Assembly (NCBI GenBank): GCA_949592205.1
Contig: CATIUR010000003.1
Span: 80,504,501 to 80,568,500 of the forward strand
DNA length: 64,000 nt
From: Helichrysum umbraculigerum
Lineage: Eukaryota; Streptophyta; Magnoliopsida; Asterales; Asteraceae
Reading direction: 5' to 3'
Below the pieces are notes generated by a model that was not told where the DNA came from, did no database searches, and saw nothing but the letters and a program-made list of their open reading frames with translations. This document shows, piece after piece, positions 23,377 to 33,652 of the stretch; position 1 is the stretch's first letter; each line of letters begins with the position of its first letter. Made by a program: the position numbers and the translations under genes.

Positions 23377-23507
23377 CAGTCAGAACGTGTTAAAGATAGT
23401 GAATGGTATTTGGATAGCGGCTGCTCGCGACATATGACAGGCGATGTATCTCTTCTTGTGGATATTAAACCATACGCAGGAGGATATGTTACTGTTGCTC
23501 AACAGTA
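23377..23507 (+). pseudogene. pol: CopA protease stub
   Basis: Only the start of the aspartic protease survives: SEWYLDSGCSRHMTGD with the catalytic D-S-G at 23413-23421. The sequence then jumps to the end of the RT/RNase H linker, so the rest of protease, integrase and nearly all RT are deleted. The junction is close to 23506, where the protease frame meets TAA. Confidence 0.85.
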
Positions 23508-24244
23508 AACACTACGGCACTCCAATTGAAGCAAGACACAATAATGAGGACGATGAAGATTGCAAGGAGAAAGACTATCGCTCAATGATAGGCTCTCTCA
23601 TGTACCTGACTGCCTCAAGACCATATATAGTGTTTGCCGTTTCACTCTGCTCACGATTTCAAGCAAATCCGAAGGTGTCTCATATGAAGGCAGTAAAACG
23701 CATTTTTGGATATCTCGCTTTTAGGCCATCTCTGGGTCTATGGTATTCAAACGAGAAAAACTTTGAGTTAACTGCCTATTCGGATTCGGATCTTGGTGGC
23801 TGCAAGATAGATATGAAGTCAACCACTGGAGGATGTCAATTCCTTGGATCGTGCTTAGTTTCTTGGCAGTGCAAAAAGCAGACTGCGGTTGCTATTTCCA
23901 CAGCTGAAGCCGAGTATGTTGCTGCTGCAAGTTGCTGTTCTCAAGTTCTCTGGATTCAGCATCAGCTGCGTGATTACGGGTTCAATCTCTCTATGACTCC
24001 TATTTATATAGATAATACAGCTGCTATATCTATAACTCACAATCCCGTACAACACTCTAAGTCCAAACATATCGAACTTAGGTTCCACTTCATACGGGAT
24101 TGCTTTGAGAAACACCTTATAGATGTCGTACATATAGAGACCCTTAAGCAGTGTGCGGACCTTTTCACAAAAGCCTTTTTGCGATCACGTTTTATTGAAC
24201 TGGTCAATCTGATAGGTTTAAGGTTCTTTCAGTCAAAGAAATGA
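23508..24244 (+). pseudogene. pol: CopA RNase H domain (end of pol)
   Basis: The sequence resumes just before the RT thumb motif GSLMYLTASRP and runs through RNase H (YSDSDLGGC, KSTTGGCQFLG, STAEAEYVAA, DNTAA, SKHIELRFHFIRD) to a stop at 24242-24244. A related sequence is CopB pol 53200-53870. It is uninterrupted from 23508 but useless without RT. CopA therefore needs RT and integrase from a relative. Confidence 0.9.
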
Positions 24245-24297
24245 TTTGTGACTTGGATTTTTAAGTTTTTAAATTCAATTTAAAAAAAAAAAAAAAT

Positions 24298-25190
24298 CGC
24301 AACAGCCACTCTTTATACTCTTTAGTATTAAAGAAAACGCAAGGTTGCTACATTTTTAAAATAGACGTTGAAGTTGTGTCTGTAAACAACTTGGGATATG
24401 ATAGTACATCGGGTGACATGCACAAAATGGAATTTTAAGGTTTATCTTGGATGTGTCAGTAGGTTTATCTGACACACTTAAAACAGTTTTTATCTAAATT
24501 ATCTTCATCATACGATGTATTGGTAGGCATGGTACACACCGGTCTCTGAGATATTAAGAAGTCATTTAAATACATGTCTATGATCATGTGGTAAACACCT
24601 TGTGATGTACGACGCTAAGTCTTAATTCCTTAGCATAGCTTGACATACTTCTATTTTTGGATCGTATATCTGAGATCTTTTGGGGGAGTATGCTGATTGT
24701 TTCCTCTGTTGTACGTAAGTGCAGACCTGGTCTCAATTCAGCTTACTCTTAAAACTAAGCAAACGTGAGTCAAAGTACTTGCAACGTCTTAAATTTAAGG
24801 TACTAAACAAGGTCGCCACTCAATTTTGGTTTGACTGCGTTTGGTTTTGCTTACACCTGAATCAAGTTATGTTGCTCTATTGTGCGCAAGTACAGACCTA
24901 TCACCGCTGGCTTGATTCTTAAAATTGATTCTCTTATATTCTTTCTAAATTTAGAAACTATGTTCATGTCTAAGTTATAGGGGTATATCTATGGTGGGGA
25001 CCACGGAGAAATATTCATATTAACAATAAAATGTTAACTCACAGACATGGATGTAACGTGTTTAGGTGGACAAACAATACCAATAATTGTCTTGAAATAA
25101 TTTTTATAAAAGGTGTTTTAAATGTGCCATGTAAATTTAAAGTGGACAAATATACTGATGATCGAAATAACACTTACTATTCCTAAAAAA
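24298..25190 (+). other. CopA conserved noncoding module M
   Basis: No ORF. It carries in order the GCAACAGCCAYTCTTTATAC block (24299 on), ATGATAGTACAT (near 24399), CATCATACGATG (24507-24518), GATGTACGAC-AAGTCTTAATT (near 24604), two boxes (24707-24725, 24878-24896) and AGGTGGACAAACAATACCAA (near 25062). The same order recurs in CopB (52360-53060, minus), CopC (58722-59740, minus) and, less complete, Ath1 (5110-5730). Conservation between divergent elements suggests function, possibly RNA structure. Confidence 0.75.
24707..24896 (+). repeat. Module M paired palindromic boxes (CopA copy)
   Basis: TGTTGTACGTAAGTGCAGA (24707-24725, followed by CCTGGTCTC) and TATTGTGCGCAAGTACAGA (24878-24896, followed by CCTATCACC). 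Confidence 0.8.
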
Positions 25191-25443
25191 ATGCATGTTA
25201 TTCCGATATGATCCCTAATCAGACAACTCAACTCCGTCACCAAAAATAGAGTGTTAGTATTTTTATTTTGTTAATTTTTTACTTTTTGTAAAATTAAAGA
25301 AAATACCAAAAAGATTTTTTACTTTTATGCTTTATTTTTTATTCTGCGTTATTTTTCCCAAGTCACGAGTTATTTGGATATTATTTGCTAAAATAACGAG
25401 TAAACGGTTTGAAAAATTTCAAAATTGGATCAAAAAATTTTAT

Positions 25444-25686
25444 GCGACGTCCCACTCTACGTCGCCTGCGACGTCCCAGTCTACGTCGCATGTAGGGTTA
25501 GACTATATATAGTCTCAACTGCGACGTAACACGTCACACTATTCACTATTCACGTGCGACGTACCCTGCGACGTACCAGTGGCGATTTGCGACGTAGCAA
25601 TTTTCGAGCAATTTTCGTGATTTGTAGCCGTTTTCATTCCGATTCACTTACGTAGTTTTGATCTACTCGTTATTCCGCACACATAG
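25444..25686 (+). promoter_or_regulatory. CopA internal promoter and 5' untranslated exon of the accessory gene
   Basis: Two back-to-back N8 palindromes (25444-25465, 25468-25489) lie directly upstream of a TATA box (TATATATA, 25504-25511), exactly as in the LTR promoter. More half-sites follow (to 25595). CACATAG then meets GTACCG at 25687, a plausible 5' splice site, so 25540-25686 would be an untranslated first exon. CopB has the same arrangement. No transcript evidence is available here. Confidence 0.6.
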
Positions 25687-26282
25687 GTACCGATTTTACC
25701 ATTTTTAACCGTGTATATTATGTTTAATTGCTATGTATGTATTACGGGTTAAAAGGGTTTCGGGTTTCGGATAAATTAGATGGTCTATCGTGTAATTTAC
25801 TGGTTATAAATCATGTTTTCGTGATCACCATCGTTAGCCGCACCTTGTAGTGCGTTTGATTTTGAAAACCCCTAAATTCGAGGGTTAGGGTTTCTGGGTT
25901 GGGGACGCCTGTTCGTCAGTGCGACGTACGATGCGACGTCGTGGCCTACGTCGCTTTAATTATTTATTATTAATTTCCTAAAAAGCGACGTCCGATGCGA
26001 CGTACCACTCTACGTCGCTCTTTTAATTAAAGTGATTAAATTCACAATAAATTGCAAAATGCGACGTCCCCCTTGACGTCGCTCGAATTTTATGCGACGT
26101 CAGGCCTTACGTCGCTTTTCAATTTATTTTGAAATTTAGCGACGTACAGTTCTACGTCGCTCTGTGTTATGCGACGTACGGGGCTACGTCGCTAGTTCCA
26201 GGAAATTTAAAAAGGTTTTGTTTAAAAACTGTAACATTTTTGCTAACCTTTTTCGAGTTGCAATCTGTTTCTGTTTTTGCAG
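25687..26282 (+). other. Probable intron 1 of CopA accessory gene, with palindrome array
   Basis: It runs GT (25687) to AG (26282), 596 bp, with a T-rich end CTGTTTTTGCAG. Six N8 palindromes (25933, 25997, 26061, 26094, 26139, 26171, each 22 bp) and two lone half-sites lie between 25921 and 26192. CopB's equivalent intron is 671 bp and also holds a motif array. Confidence 0.65.
25921..26192 (+). repeat. GCGACGT-N8-ACGTCGC palindrome array (intron cluster)
   Basis: Eight GCGACGT and six ACGTCGC half-sites, six of them paired at exactly 8 bases. The spacers differ completely (for example CCCCCTTG, ACGGGGCT), so only the half-sites and the distance are conserved. Confidence 0.97.
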
Positions 26283-26284
26283 AT

Positions 26285-28315
26285 ATGGCTTTGATTTTCT
26301 AAGCTCGTCATAATACGGCTGCTTACCTTACTGACACTTCTGACAAAGCTGCACCGTATCGTCAGATGATCGCGTTTTTGAGACGTTCAAGGGTATTCCA
26401 CGCCATTTCCGATAACACTATGGCGTTTGGAAATCTGATCAATCCTTTTTGGAGAAATGCAACTGTCGTTACTGAAAACGACGTTAGACGATTGGTCTCT
26501 ACCGTTCTGGGTACGGAGATCACTATTACAGAACAGAGCATTCGGGAACTTTTACAGCTGAATGATCAACCGGATATGCCTGTCGGTTTTGATCATATTT
26601 TCGTTACCGGAGCTATGCAACGGATAGGATATCCCGGGATTCCCTCTGATCAGTATCGAAAAGCGAATCTCACACGCGTCTGGAGATATTTGATGCATGT
26701 GATCATTGTTTGCTTGGGGAATCGGAAAGGTGGAACGGATGGGATGAGCCGAAGTCTGGCTTCTGCTATGTTAGCGTTGGTATATAACAAGCCGTTCAAC
26801 TTCTCGGGATTTATCTTCAGGGCTATGGTTGATAATGCAAATGCCGGGGATCAGAAATGGATTTTATATCCAAGATTTGTACAGTTGCACATCAATCGTC
26901 ATCATCCGGAGCTTCAGGCACAGGGTGATATCGATCATCCGCTAAAGATTTCACCGATGATGAGTCGGATTTTCACTATTTGTGCAGGGTATGAGAAAGG
27001 GGTCGAGGCACCAAGGGATCTTCCTTTATTCGGTGCTATTGTGGATGAAAATTATGTACCGCCCCCAGATCCTCAGTATATGGATGTTCCAGCACCACAG
27101 CAACCGCAGCAACCACTCATGAACGTTCCTGTTCAAGCTGCGGGGGAGCATGTGGAGGCTATTTTGGAGAACATTGAGCAGTTCGGGCACGTTGACTCGG
27201 ACAATCCTGCATCTCATGAAACGGTCGAGAGTTCTGATTCTGAAGAATCGGCCAATGTAGGTCCTCAGGATGGGGGTCCGACGCCTGAGCACTCGGATGG
27301 TACTGTTCCACATCCCTCTGAGATGGAACGTATCAGGCTTTCCGATTCATTCAGATATCTGCGAATTCAGCGTCGGATCCGGGCAGGACGTAAGTATGTA
27401 CCTCCAAGGGATAAGGGAAAACGTACACGTGACGGTGATGATCCTGCTGATGAGACTTATCGACCGAGTCGTCGTGTTCGTCGCTCTTCGTCAACACGAG
27501 CTCCAGTCAATCCACAGCAGCAGGATGCTTTTGAGATTCAACCGACTCCAGCTTTCATGCAAAAGATTATGGAAGATATGCAGCAGATGAAACAAAAGCT
27601 GGAGGCTCAGGACGAGAAGATTGCTGAACAAGCTGCGTTGATCGAGGTTCAATCTAAGGAGCTTGAGGATACGAAGCTTAGGGTTAATGTTTTGGAAGGC
27701 AGGTTACTTGCCTCGGGGGAGTATGGGTCTGGGATACCCACTTTAGAGTCAAGTGAACCTGCGTCTGTAAATCCCAACCCTGTAATTGAAAATGTTAATG
27801 AAAATATTTCTCGTTTGGATTATTTTTGTGTTGATGATATTCCAGGGCAACCGAGACCGCTGGCTGTTGACTATTCATTTGCGGACTTGTCGTTTATTCA
27901 AAGAATGGCTAGTGGAGTTGGCTCTGAGGAAGAAACAGAGAATGTTTTTGAGATGAACGAGGATGTCTCGATTGAAGAGGAACAGTTGAATGCAGATGAA
28001 ACGTATAATGATGCACAATCTGGGGAAGCTTATGATGGTGCACCAATTATAGAATCTGATTCAAGTGAAGACGAGAGTCCTGATAAAGCTCAACATGGAG
28101 AATCAAGTTCTGCTGCAACTCCAGCTTCAGAGACACAGGCACCGGACTCAGCAGCGAAGAAATTAACTGCTGAAGAAAAGAGAGAGAGAAACAAGAAATG
28201 GTGGCCTAAGGGACGAAATCCTGTCCCTATTCCAGTTAAATGTCAAGTGTACCGGGTTAGTCGAATTATACCGGTGTTATTAAAAGCTGGAAGTGTCAGA
28301 GGAATCTGTTCATGA
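26285..28315 (+). CDS. CopA accessory protein, N-terminal and central part
   Basis: ATG at 26285 stands two bases after the 3' splice site; the same AG-AT-ATGGCT context occurs in CopB. Codon 6 is a stop (TAA 26300-26302), after which the frame is open for 670 codons. Residues about 7-240 form a globular domain shared with CopB (FLRRSR, IRELLQL, RYLMHV, LVYNKPF, YPRF). Then follow an acidic, Pro-rich part, a basic nuclear-localisation-like stretch (RPSRRVRRSSSTR), a coiled coil (about 423-477) and a second acidic part. From memory the family is common in Asteraceae and often mislabelled 'synaptobrevin, longin-like'; I see no membrane segment to support that. Function unknown; a nuclear regulator is my guess. 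Confidence 0.75.
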
Positions 28316-28947
28316 TTAAGAGAGAAGATGGAGTTCAGTACTTCAGAATGCGTTTTGATAGATTGAGCACGTTGCCAAAAGGAGAGATTAATCGATTAGC
28401 TCAGCTTAAATTGATTAATCCTTTCAAGAATGATTATGCTGAGTTCATTCAGAGAAATTTACGTCGGGAAGTGTTGTCAAAGACATATTCGAAATTGAAA
28501 CCGACATTGGGAACTCGGTATACGTGGAAAAAGAAGATTGATCCAGTCACCAGGAAGCCTATGGTTAAAGTTCACTATTCGCCTGCTAACTGTTTGACTA
28601 AGATACCTCTAGAATCAGTTCCTTATTATTTTCTGAGAAGACTTGTAAAATGGGAACTTGATCCACAGACTGGTGAACCGGTTATTACTTTCGTTCCAGA
28701 TTCTGAACCGTGGCCAGAAGTTATAGGTATATGGAATTTGAGGCAAGCAACGTTTAGACTGTATGATCCGATGAGTTTGATTAATTTTCATGAAAAAGAT
28801 TTAAGAAAACTCTATGATAATCGGATTCGTGTTGGTCAGAAGAATGAATTCAACAGACGTTTAGCACAGCAGTTTTACAATGTTGTTACTGTTTGCGTAG
28901 CTAATGGAATTCATGCCGATGGTCAGTTTCCTGCGGGCTGGGTTTAA
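28260..28947 (+). CDS. CopA accessory protein, C-terminal domain (frameshifted)
   Basis: This continues the accessory protein in another frame; the shift lies between 28260 and 28315, where ATG/TGA overlap at 28312. The domain of about 210 residues (KREDGVQYF, LINPFKNDYAEFI, KWELDPQTGEP, LYDPMSLINFHEKDL) matches CopB 42575-41835 (KRFDGVQYF, MINPSDDDYAKYV, GVDAGTGEAF, VYDHRHLMNLSKEDL). It is rich in aromatic and basic residues and resembles no domain I can name. The stop at 28945-28947 is about 30 bases before the polypurine tract, so the gene fills the element up to its 3' LTR. Confidence 0.75.
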
Positions 28948-28978
28948 AGAAGATTTTTGAAGACCAAGCTGAAGACAC

Positions 28979-28985
28979 GGGGGAG
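28979..28985 (+). other. CopA polypurine tract
   Basis: GGGGGAG sits three bases before the 3' LTR start TGTTAG. CopB has AAGGGGGAG in the same context. Confidence 0.85.
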
Positions 28986-28987
28986 TT

Positions 28988-29396
28988 TGTTAGTACATGT
29001 TAATGTCTGTCAGTTGGTCTAGCTCGTAGTTTGTAATTAGAATTAGCATTCCTGACTCCTGCGACGTAGCGTGCAACGTCGCAGGTGCGACGTCAGGTTT
29101 TGGGCCTGCGACGTAGTCTACGTCGCATGGGCTTGGGCCTGCGACGTAGCGTGCGACGTCGCAGGTGCCAGATTTTGTATAAATTCGTTTTATGTTTTCT
29201 GTTTTAGGGTTGACGAAACCTTAAACGCAATTAGTCGAAATCTCTGTAATCTGACCGATTATAATACAATATAATACGTTTCGTTTGATATTCATTGCGT
29301 ATTGATTGTTCGTGTGTTTAGTGTATAACTTAATCGTTGATTCCGCAAACGATTGAGTGACTCGGTTCGTACTAGATCCAAGGTTAGGGACAAACA
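28988..29396 (+). repeat. CopA 3' LTR
   Basis: 409 bp, about 99% identical to 19668-20077. It carries N8 palindromes at 29061-29082 and 29141-29162. One substitution relative to the 5' LTR completes an extra half-site here (GTGCAACGT versus GTGCGACGT). It is followed by the AAGAT duplication. Confidence 0.97.
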
Positions 29397-29401
29397 AAGA
29401 T

Positions 29402-31018
29402 TCTCTATCCATAGGCGTCAGTCCCTGTCTGTTACAAGTAGATCAAAGAAACATGATTTAACAAACAAGTGATTATTCTCCAAATCATAGATCTACTGGT
29501 TTGCGAAGAACCTATCAAAGTAAGTGCTTTGTAGATGAAACAAACCAGTGTATGACTTGGAGTCTAATCTCACACTGCAAGTGTTAGTTGCCTATAGTTT
29601 CACCGCAGCACAAATATCAGATTTGGAAATACCAGTATTATCAATTGAATCAGGTAGCCAAGTATAAAGATATCCAAAGAACACATTTTTAAACGAGTTC
29701 GAGCATAATACACATATTGTCATACAAATCAGATTAAGCATTAGTATCTCATGTATGTTCACATAAATATATGTAAGTACCTCAAATGCTCGAAACATGT
29801 CAGTTGGTGTGTAAGATGACTAAGGCTCCTAACTCTAATAGGTTTCCATGTTTGTGAGTGAAAGGGATATCAAGAACTTTTTAGAAAATGGTGAAAAATG
29901 AATGTTGCAATAAAGTTCAAACGACTGGGAGTAGGAAGTATTAAGGTTTGACAAAAATTAGACTTTTAGAGAAGTAATTTCGCAAACCATCCATTTTATT
30001 CATAAAGATAGAAAACTTGGAACATTCATTCTAGGGTTTCTACTTATTGAGTTAGATTACGACTTATCCTAAATTAACTACTATTAAAACTACGTTAGAC
30101 ACGGGTTGCCTCCCGAGAAGCGCTTGTTTTTGTTCGAGTCTCTAGCTTGACTCCAGTACTATTTATCATGCAATCCTAGCGGCTTCCTTGCATCCATCAG
30201 TAGACACAAGTGGTAATATTGGTACATACCTAAGAGTTGAAGGCAAGTTAAGGCCAGGGGATGTCCAATATGAGGAGATGGTTTAAAGTAAGGGAATTGT
30301 TCTACCAGAGGTATAACAAATCTCTCAACTTCTAGTACCTCCTGGGGTTGGATTGACAGAATGGGTTGGTAAGAGGTGTCCATATCACTCCATGACGTAT
30401 ATGTCATTATGTGGTGGAGAGATGGTTTGTAGGGCAACCCTGACGCAAAGCCCACCTTACTTCTTATGGTCTTTTGGTCGATGATAATGTTGTACTCTGG
30501 GCATGGAGGTGGGATAGTATCCGTTGACGTCTCCAATCTTGTAAAAACATTCTCATCGACTACTTGGGTAATGGGTTCAGTCAGATGAATACTTAGAGTT
30601 AAGTGCAAGTCTGTGTTAAGTGTATTAGATGTGCAGTGTGGGTTAACTTCGAGTGGTGAAGATCGAGATTGATGTTCAATGGGGCTATAGGGATTTGATT
30701 GAGAATCTAAGTGTTCAATGCCTAACATCGTATGTCCCTCACATTCTCAATCAAAGTGGGGAACACCTCATATCCTACATCCAATTTGAAACGTTTGAGC
30801 AAGACTTTGCAATTGATCTTTTATTGTTTCTACCCAAGTATTTAGTAAAGACGTCATTTGAAGAAGGTTTTAAGAATTATATTTGAGGTGAGAAGGGTTT
30901 TAATCTAAACTAAGCTAAACTAAGCTAATCTAATCTAATTACGCTAATCTACAGACAGAAAGTAAAAGGATCGCTTTAAAAAGTAATTTATCTAAACAGG
31001 CTACAAATCGTACTACCG
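29402..31018 (-). other. AthN 5' internal region
   Basis: The remainder of AthN between CopA and the PBS. On the minus strand it holds the 189-codon ORF (30728-30159) and then the Athila post-pol block (30125-30112). 29402-30100 and 30730-31018 show no coding sequence I recognise. Confidence 0.6.
30159..30728 (-). CDS. AthN unknown ORF in the place of gag-pol
   Basis: A 189-codon frame lies between the primer binding site and the Athila post-pol block, where gag and pol would normally be. The product is rich in Pro, Ser, His and Thr with no zinc knuckle, protease, RT or integrase motif, no signal peptide and no clear membrane segment. It may be a relic of another sequence or a chance ORF; the position is its only support. 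Confidence 0.35.
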   Translation of the reverse strand: MLGIEHLDSQSNPYSPIEHQSRSSPLEVNPHCTSNTLNTDLHLTLSIHLTEPITQVVDENVFTRLETSTDTIPPPCPEYNIIIDQKTIRSKVGFASGLPYKPSLHHIMTYTSWSDMDTSYQPILSIQPQEVLEVERFVIPLVEQFPYFKPSPHIGHPLALTCLQLLGMYQYYHLCLLMDARKPLGLHDK

Positions 31019-31036
31019 TCCCCGGCAGCGGCGCCA
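31019..31036 (-). other. AthN primer binding site
   Basis: The minus strand reads TGGCGCCGCTGCCGGGGA a few bases inside the 5' LTR, the usual Athila/Tat-type PBS. Ath4 has a near copy at 39381-39398. Confidence 0.9.
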
Positions 31037-31042
31037 AAAACT

Positions 31043-33647
31043 TGATGCGCACCCAATGGTCAGTTCAGGATTCGCTTCCTATCGTTGCGGACCCTTCCAC
31101 TAGGTGCGGCACCAATGGTAGTTTTAAATTTATAATAGTCGAGGGGAGCCTAAACCTCCGTACTTTCTACTGGTACTAGGTACGAATACCTGATACTAGT
31201 ATATGGTAAGGATGATCCAGGGTCGTTCCTCACGACGGTATAATTGAAACAGAGCACGTTCCGATAAACTAATTATCAAGCAAGGGTTTGAATAAGTAGA
31301 TAGGTGATTGTTTTTGGGTTTTTATCTATTTAAACTAATTAAAATTAATAAAGCATAAAAGTAAATGGAGACTAGCATATGTAACACCTTAGGATAACAA
31401 AGATATGGTTCACCATGATTTAGGATAGTGTATTGTTGGAATGATGATTAGGGGGGACACATTTAGCTAACAGACAAATAAACTTAGTTGTAAGCACTAG
31501 GACCCTACTTATTTAGTTCCGGTTCTAAATTAGTATGTCACTGAGTACCTAGGCTATGGTGATTCTGATCAGAATAGGTTGCTCAACCCCCCAACACTGC
31601 CCTTGTGATGGTACAGTGACCCTTTGCTCAACTTGCCCTGTTACGGAACAGTGAGTCTACGGAGATAACTCCGGGGTGCATGCATGAGGTAACAATCTGC
31701 CATTAAGGATACTCTGACCTTTCTTAACACCTAAGCATAAATGTTATTACTTAAATGTGCACTGGTTATTAACTATGTTATTCTAAACTATCGGTTATGT
31801 AGAGTTAATGAGTTTAAGCATCTTGGAATACAGCCGACTCTTTGCTTTATTTTCAAAACTCATATTCCATCAATTAAGCACAGATACTTCCGTCATGAAT
31901 TAGACCCTCCTTTACAATCAGTCGTTCATCCCTAGGTATACTGACAGTGTACACTGCATTAAGTATTTCCACAGTATTCTAAGTCTGGATAGACTCACAG
32001 TGTACACTACTTTTATAGGTTTAGCATTTCCACAGCTTTATATGATACCTAGACCATGTTTTAAAAGGGTGACTTCTAGATAATCCACGATGAGATGAAC
32101 CTACAGCATTTCCTTGGCTTCCACGTATTTGTACTCTACCAGTGGTATTTCCAACGCTATACCAGTACAGTGCCGTTTTACGGAGTCTCATAGCTTCATA
32201 CAAAGATGACTATATCTACGTAGTATTCGGGTTTGCAAAGTCCTATCCTATGGGCAATAGTCACATGAAAGACTGGAAAGGGTGAACAATAAAGTCTATA
32301 TTCATGATAAGTTTAGACTGATAACAACGTATAACAACTCCCATTTATATAATAATCAGGAACATTATTCCACAATGGATTGTGCCTACGACTTTCATAG
32401 CTTCCACGTTCCGTACTCCACACATTCGTGATGTTTCCGGCACTATACAAATGAAAGCTGTATAACGTTACCTCCGTTGTTTCATAACGATATTATCCCA
32501 ATTGTATATTTAAAGTAACATCACAACAAACAACTGATTAATATAATCATGGCAACCATACAAGCAACTACTCACAATGCATATCAATAAACATTTCTAA
32601 ATTAATAAATCACATACATCAAACAAGAACAACATAACAAACTAATAATAGAAAGGATAGAAAATACCGATAGGAATTGCGAGCAGAATAACACTTGTAT
32701 TTCTTCATTAATATCCAAGCATTACATAAGCTAGCCTCTACTAATTAACTACATAATTAATCTAATCCTAATATTCGCTCTAGTTCTCCTCAAACTCCTA
32801 AGTGTAGTGCTAGAGAGAGAAACTAGAGAAAATAGCTAACTACAAGAACAATTCTCCGCTAACTCCTAAGAGTAGTGCTAGAGAGAGAATTCTAGAGAGA
32901 GAAAGAGAAATGTAAAATGAGAGTTATGAGGTGTGTTGAATGAAATGAGGCCACTATTTATAGGGAAAGGATGAAAGCCTTGGTACAACTCTTGAAGCAC
33001 CAAATACAAGCATCAAAAAAGCATACGGCACCTTGGAGGGGGTATACGGCACCCTGGAGGGGGTATACGGCACCTTGGAGGGGGTATACGGTACCTACGG
33101 TACCGTATACGGTACCTAGTACCCAGGGGGGAGGGGTTGGTGCTCCATTTGTTGTATACTGACTTCTCGGTTGCTTGGTTCGTCCGTATCTTCTTCGTCC
33201 GGGCTCCGTTTTGCTTGATTCTTGCGCCGTTTGATTCGTTTTTCCGTTACGCTTCTAATGACACTAAGTTTGCTAAATTTGGAGGTGGTTGACCTTTGCG
33301 TGTTCCGGATGACGATCGGCGGGCTTCCAGACTGTGTATCTTCTCCGTCTTTTATCCGTTTCTTCTGATTCTTTCACCTCCGGCCTTGGAATTCCCTATG
33401 GAATCATAAAATATGAATTAAGATTAAGTTCCACAAGTAATTTAAGAAGGGAATATTTAAGGTGATGTTATTCGCCTCGTTTTACGTGTTATTTGGATGT
33501 TTTAACCGATTTTTGCAGCAACGACTATATTTAGACTAACTTGGTGATTTTTAGTAAATAATGATGGTTTGGAAATATTTTCACCAATTAATAGTCCAAA
33601 AAGTGTGAAAATATGTACTTAAAAACATGACTTTTTAGGTCACATCA
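31043..33647 (-). repeat. AthN 5' LTR
   Basis: 2,605 bp, matching 14286-16912 along its full length with many scattered substitutions and indels. The 21-bp repeat has one unit fewer than in the 3' LTR. A minus-strand TATA box is at about 32955-32963. It is followed by the ATCCC duplication at 33648-33652. Confidence 0.95.
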
Positions 33648-33652
33648 ATCCC

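Larger units (their letters stand above)
19668..29396 (+). mobile_element. CopA: young, internally deleted Ty1/copia element with accessory gene
   Basis: Flanked by an exact 5-bp duplication AAGAT (19663-19667 and 29397-29401). The LTRs are 410 and 409 bp; by eye they differ by three substitutions and one single-base indel, about 1%, so insertion was recent. Order: 5' LTR, PBS, palindrome-rich leader, gag, a stub of protease, a large deletion, RNase H, noncoding module M, an accessory gene with its own promoter and intron, PPT, 3' LTR. The long 3' gene and LTR layout suggest a Sirevirus-like lineage (inference). Confidence 0.95.
14286..33647 (-). mobile_element. AthN: non-autonomous minus-strand Athila relative
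   Basis: Complete by structure: two LTRs of about 2.6 kb (14286-16912 and 31043-33647), a primer binding site (31019-31036), a polypurine tract (16913-16925) and a 5-bp target duplication ATCCC. After removing nested CopA the internal region is only about 4.4 kb and has no gag, protease, RT or integrase. It keeps the post-pol block and a 3' region resembling Ath2, so it looks like a deletion derivative mobilised in trans, similar to LARD-type elements. The LTRs differ by many substitutions, so it is clearly older than CopA. Confidence 0.9.

Noticed and set aside
23377..23507. Reading 23444-24244 as one functional protein
   Set aside because: The first codons are out of the protease frame and the rest is RNase H joined by a deletion.
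26285..28315. Naming the accessory protein synaptobrevin or longin-like
   Set aside because: I recall that label for relatives in databases, but no SNARE motif or membrane anchor is visible, so the name would mislead.
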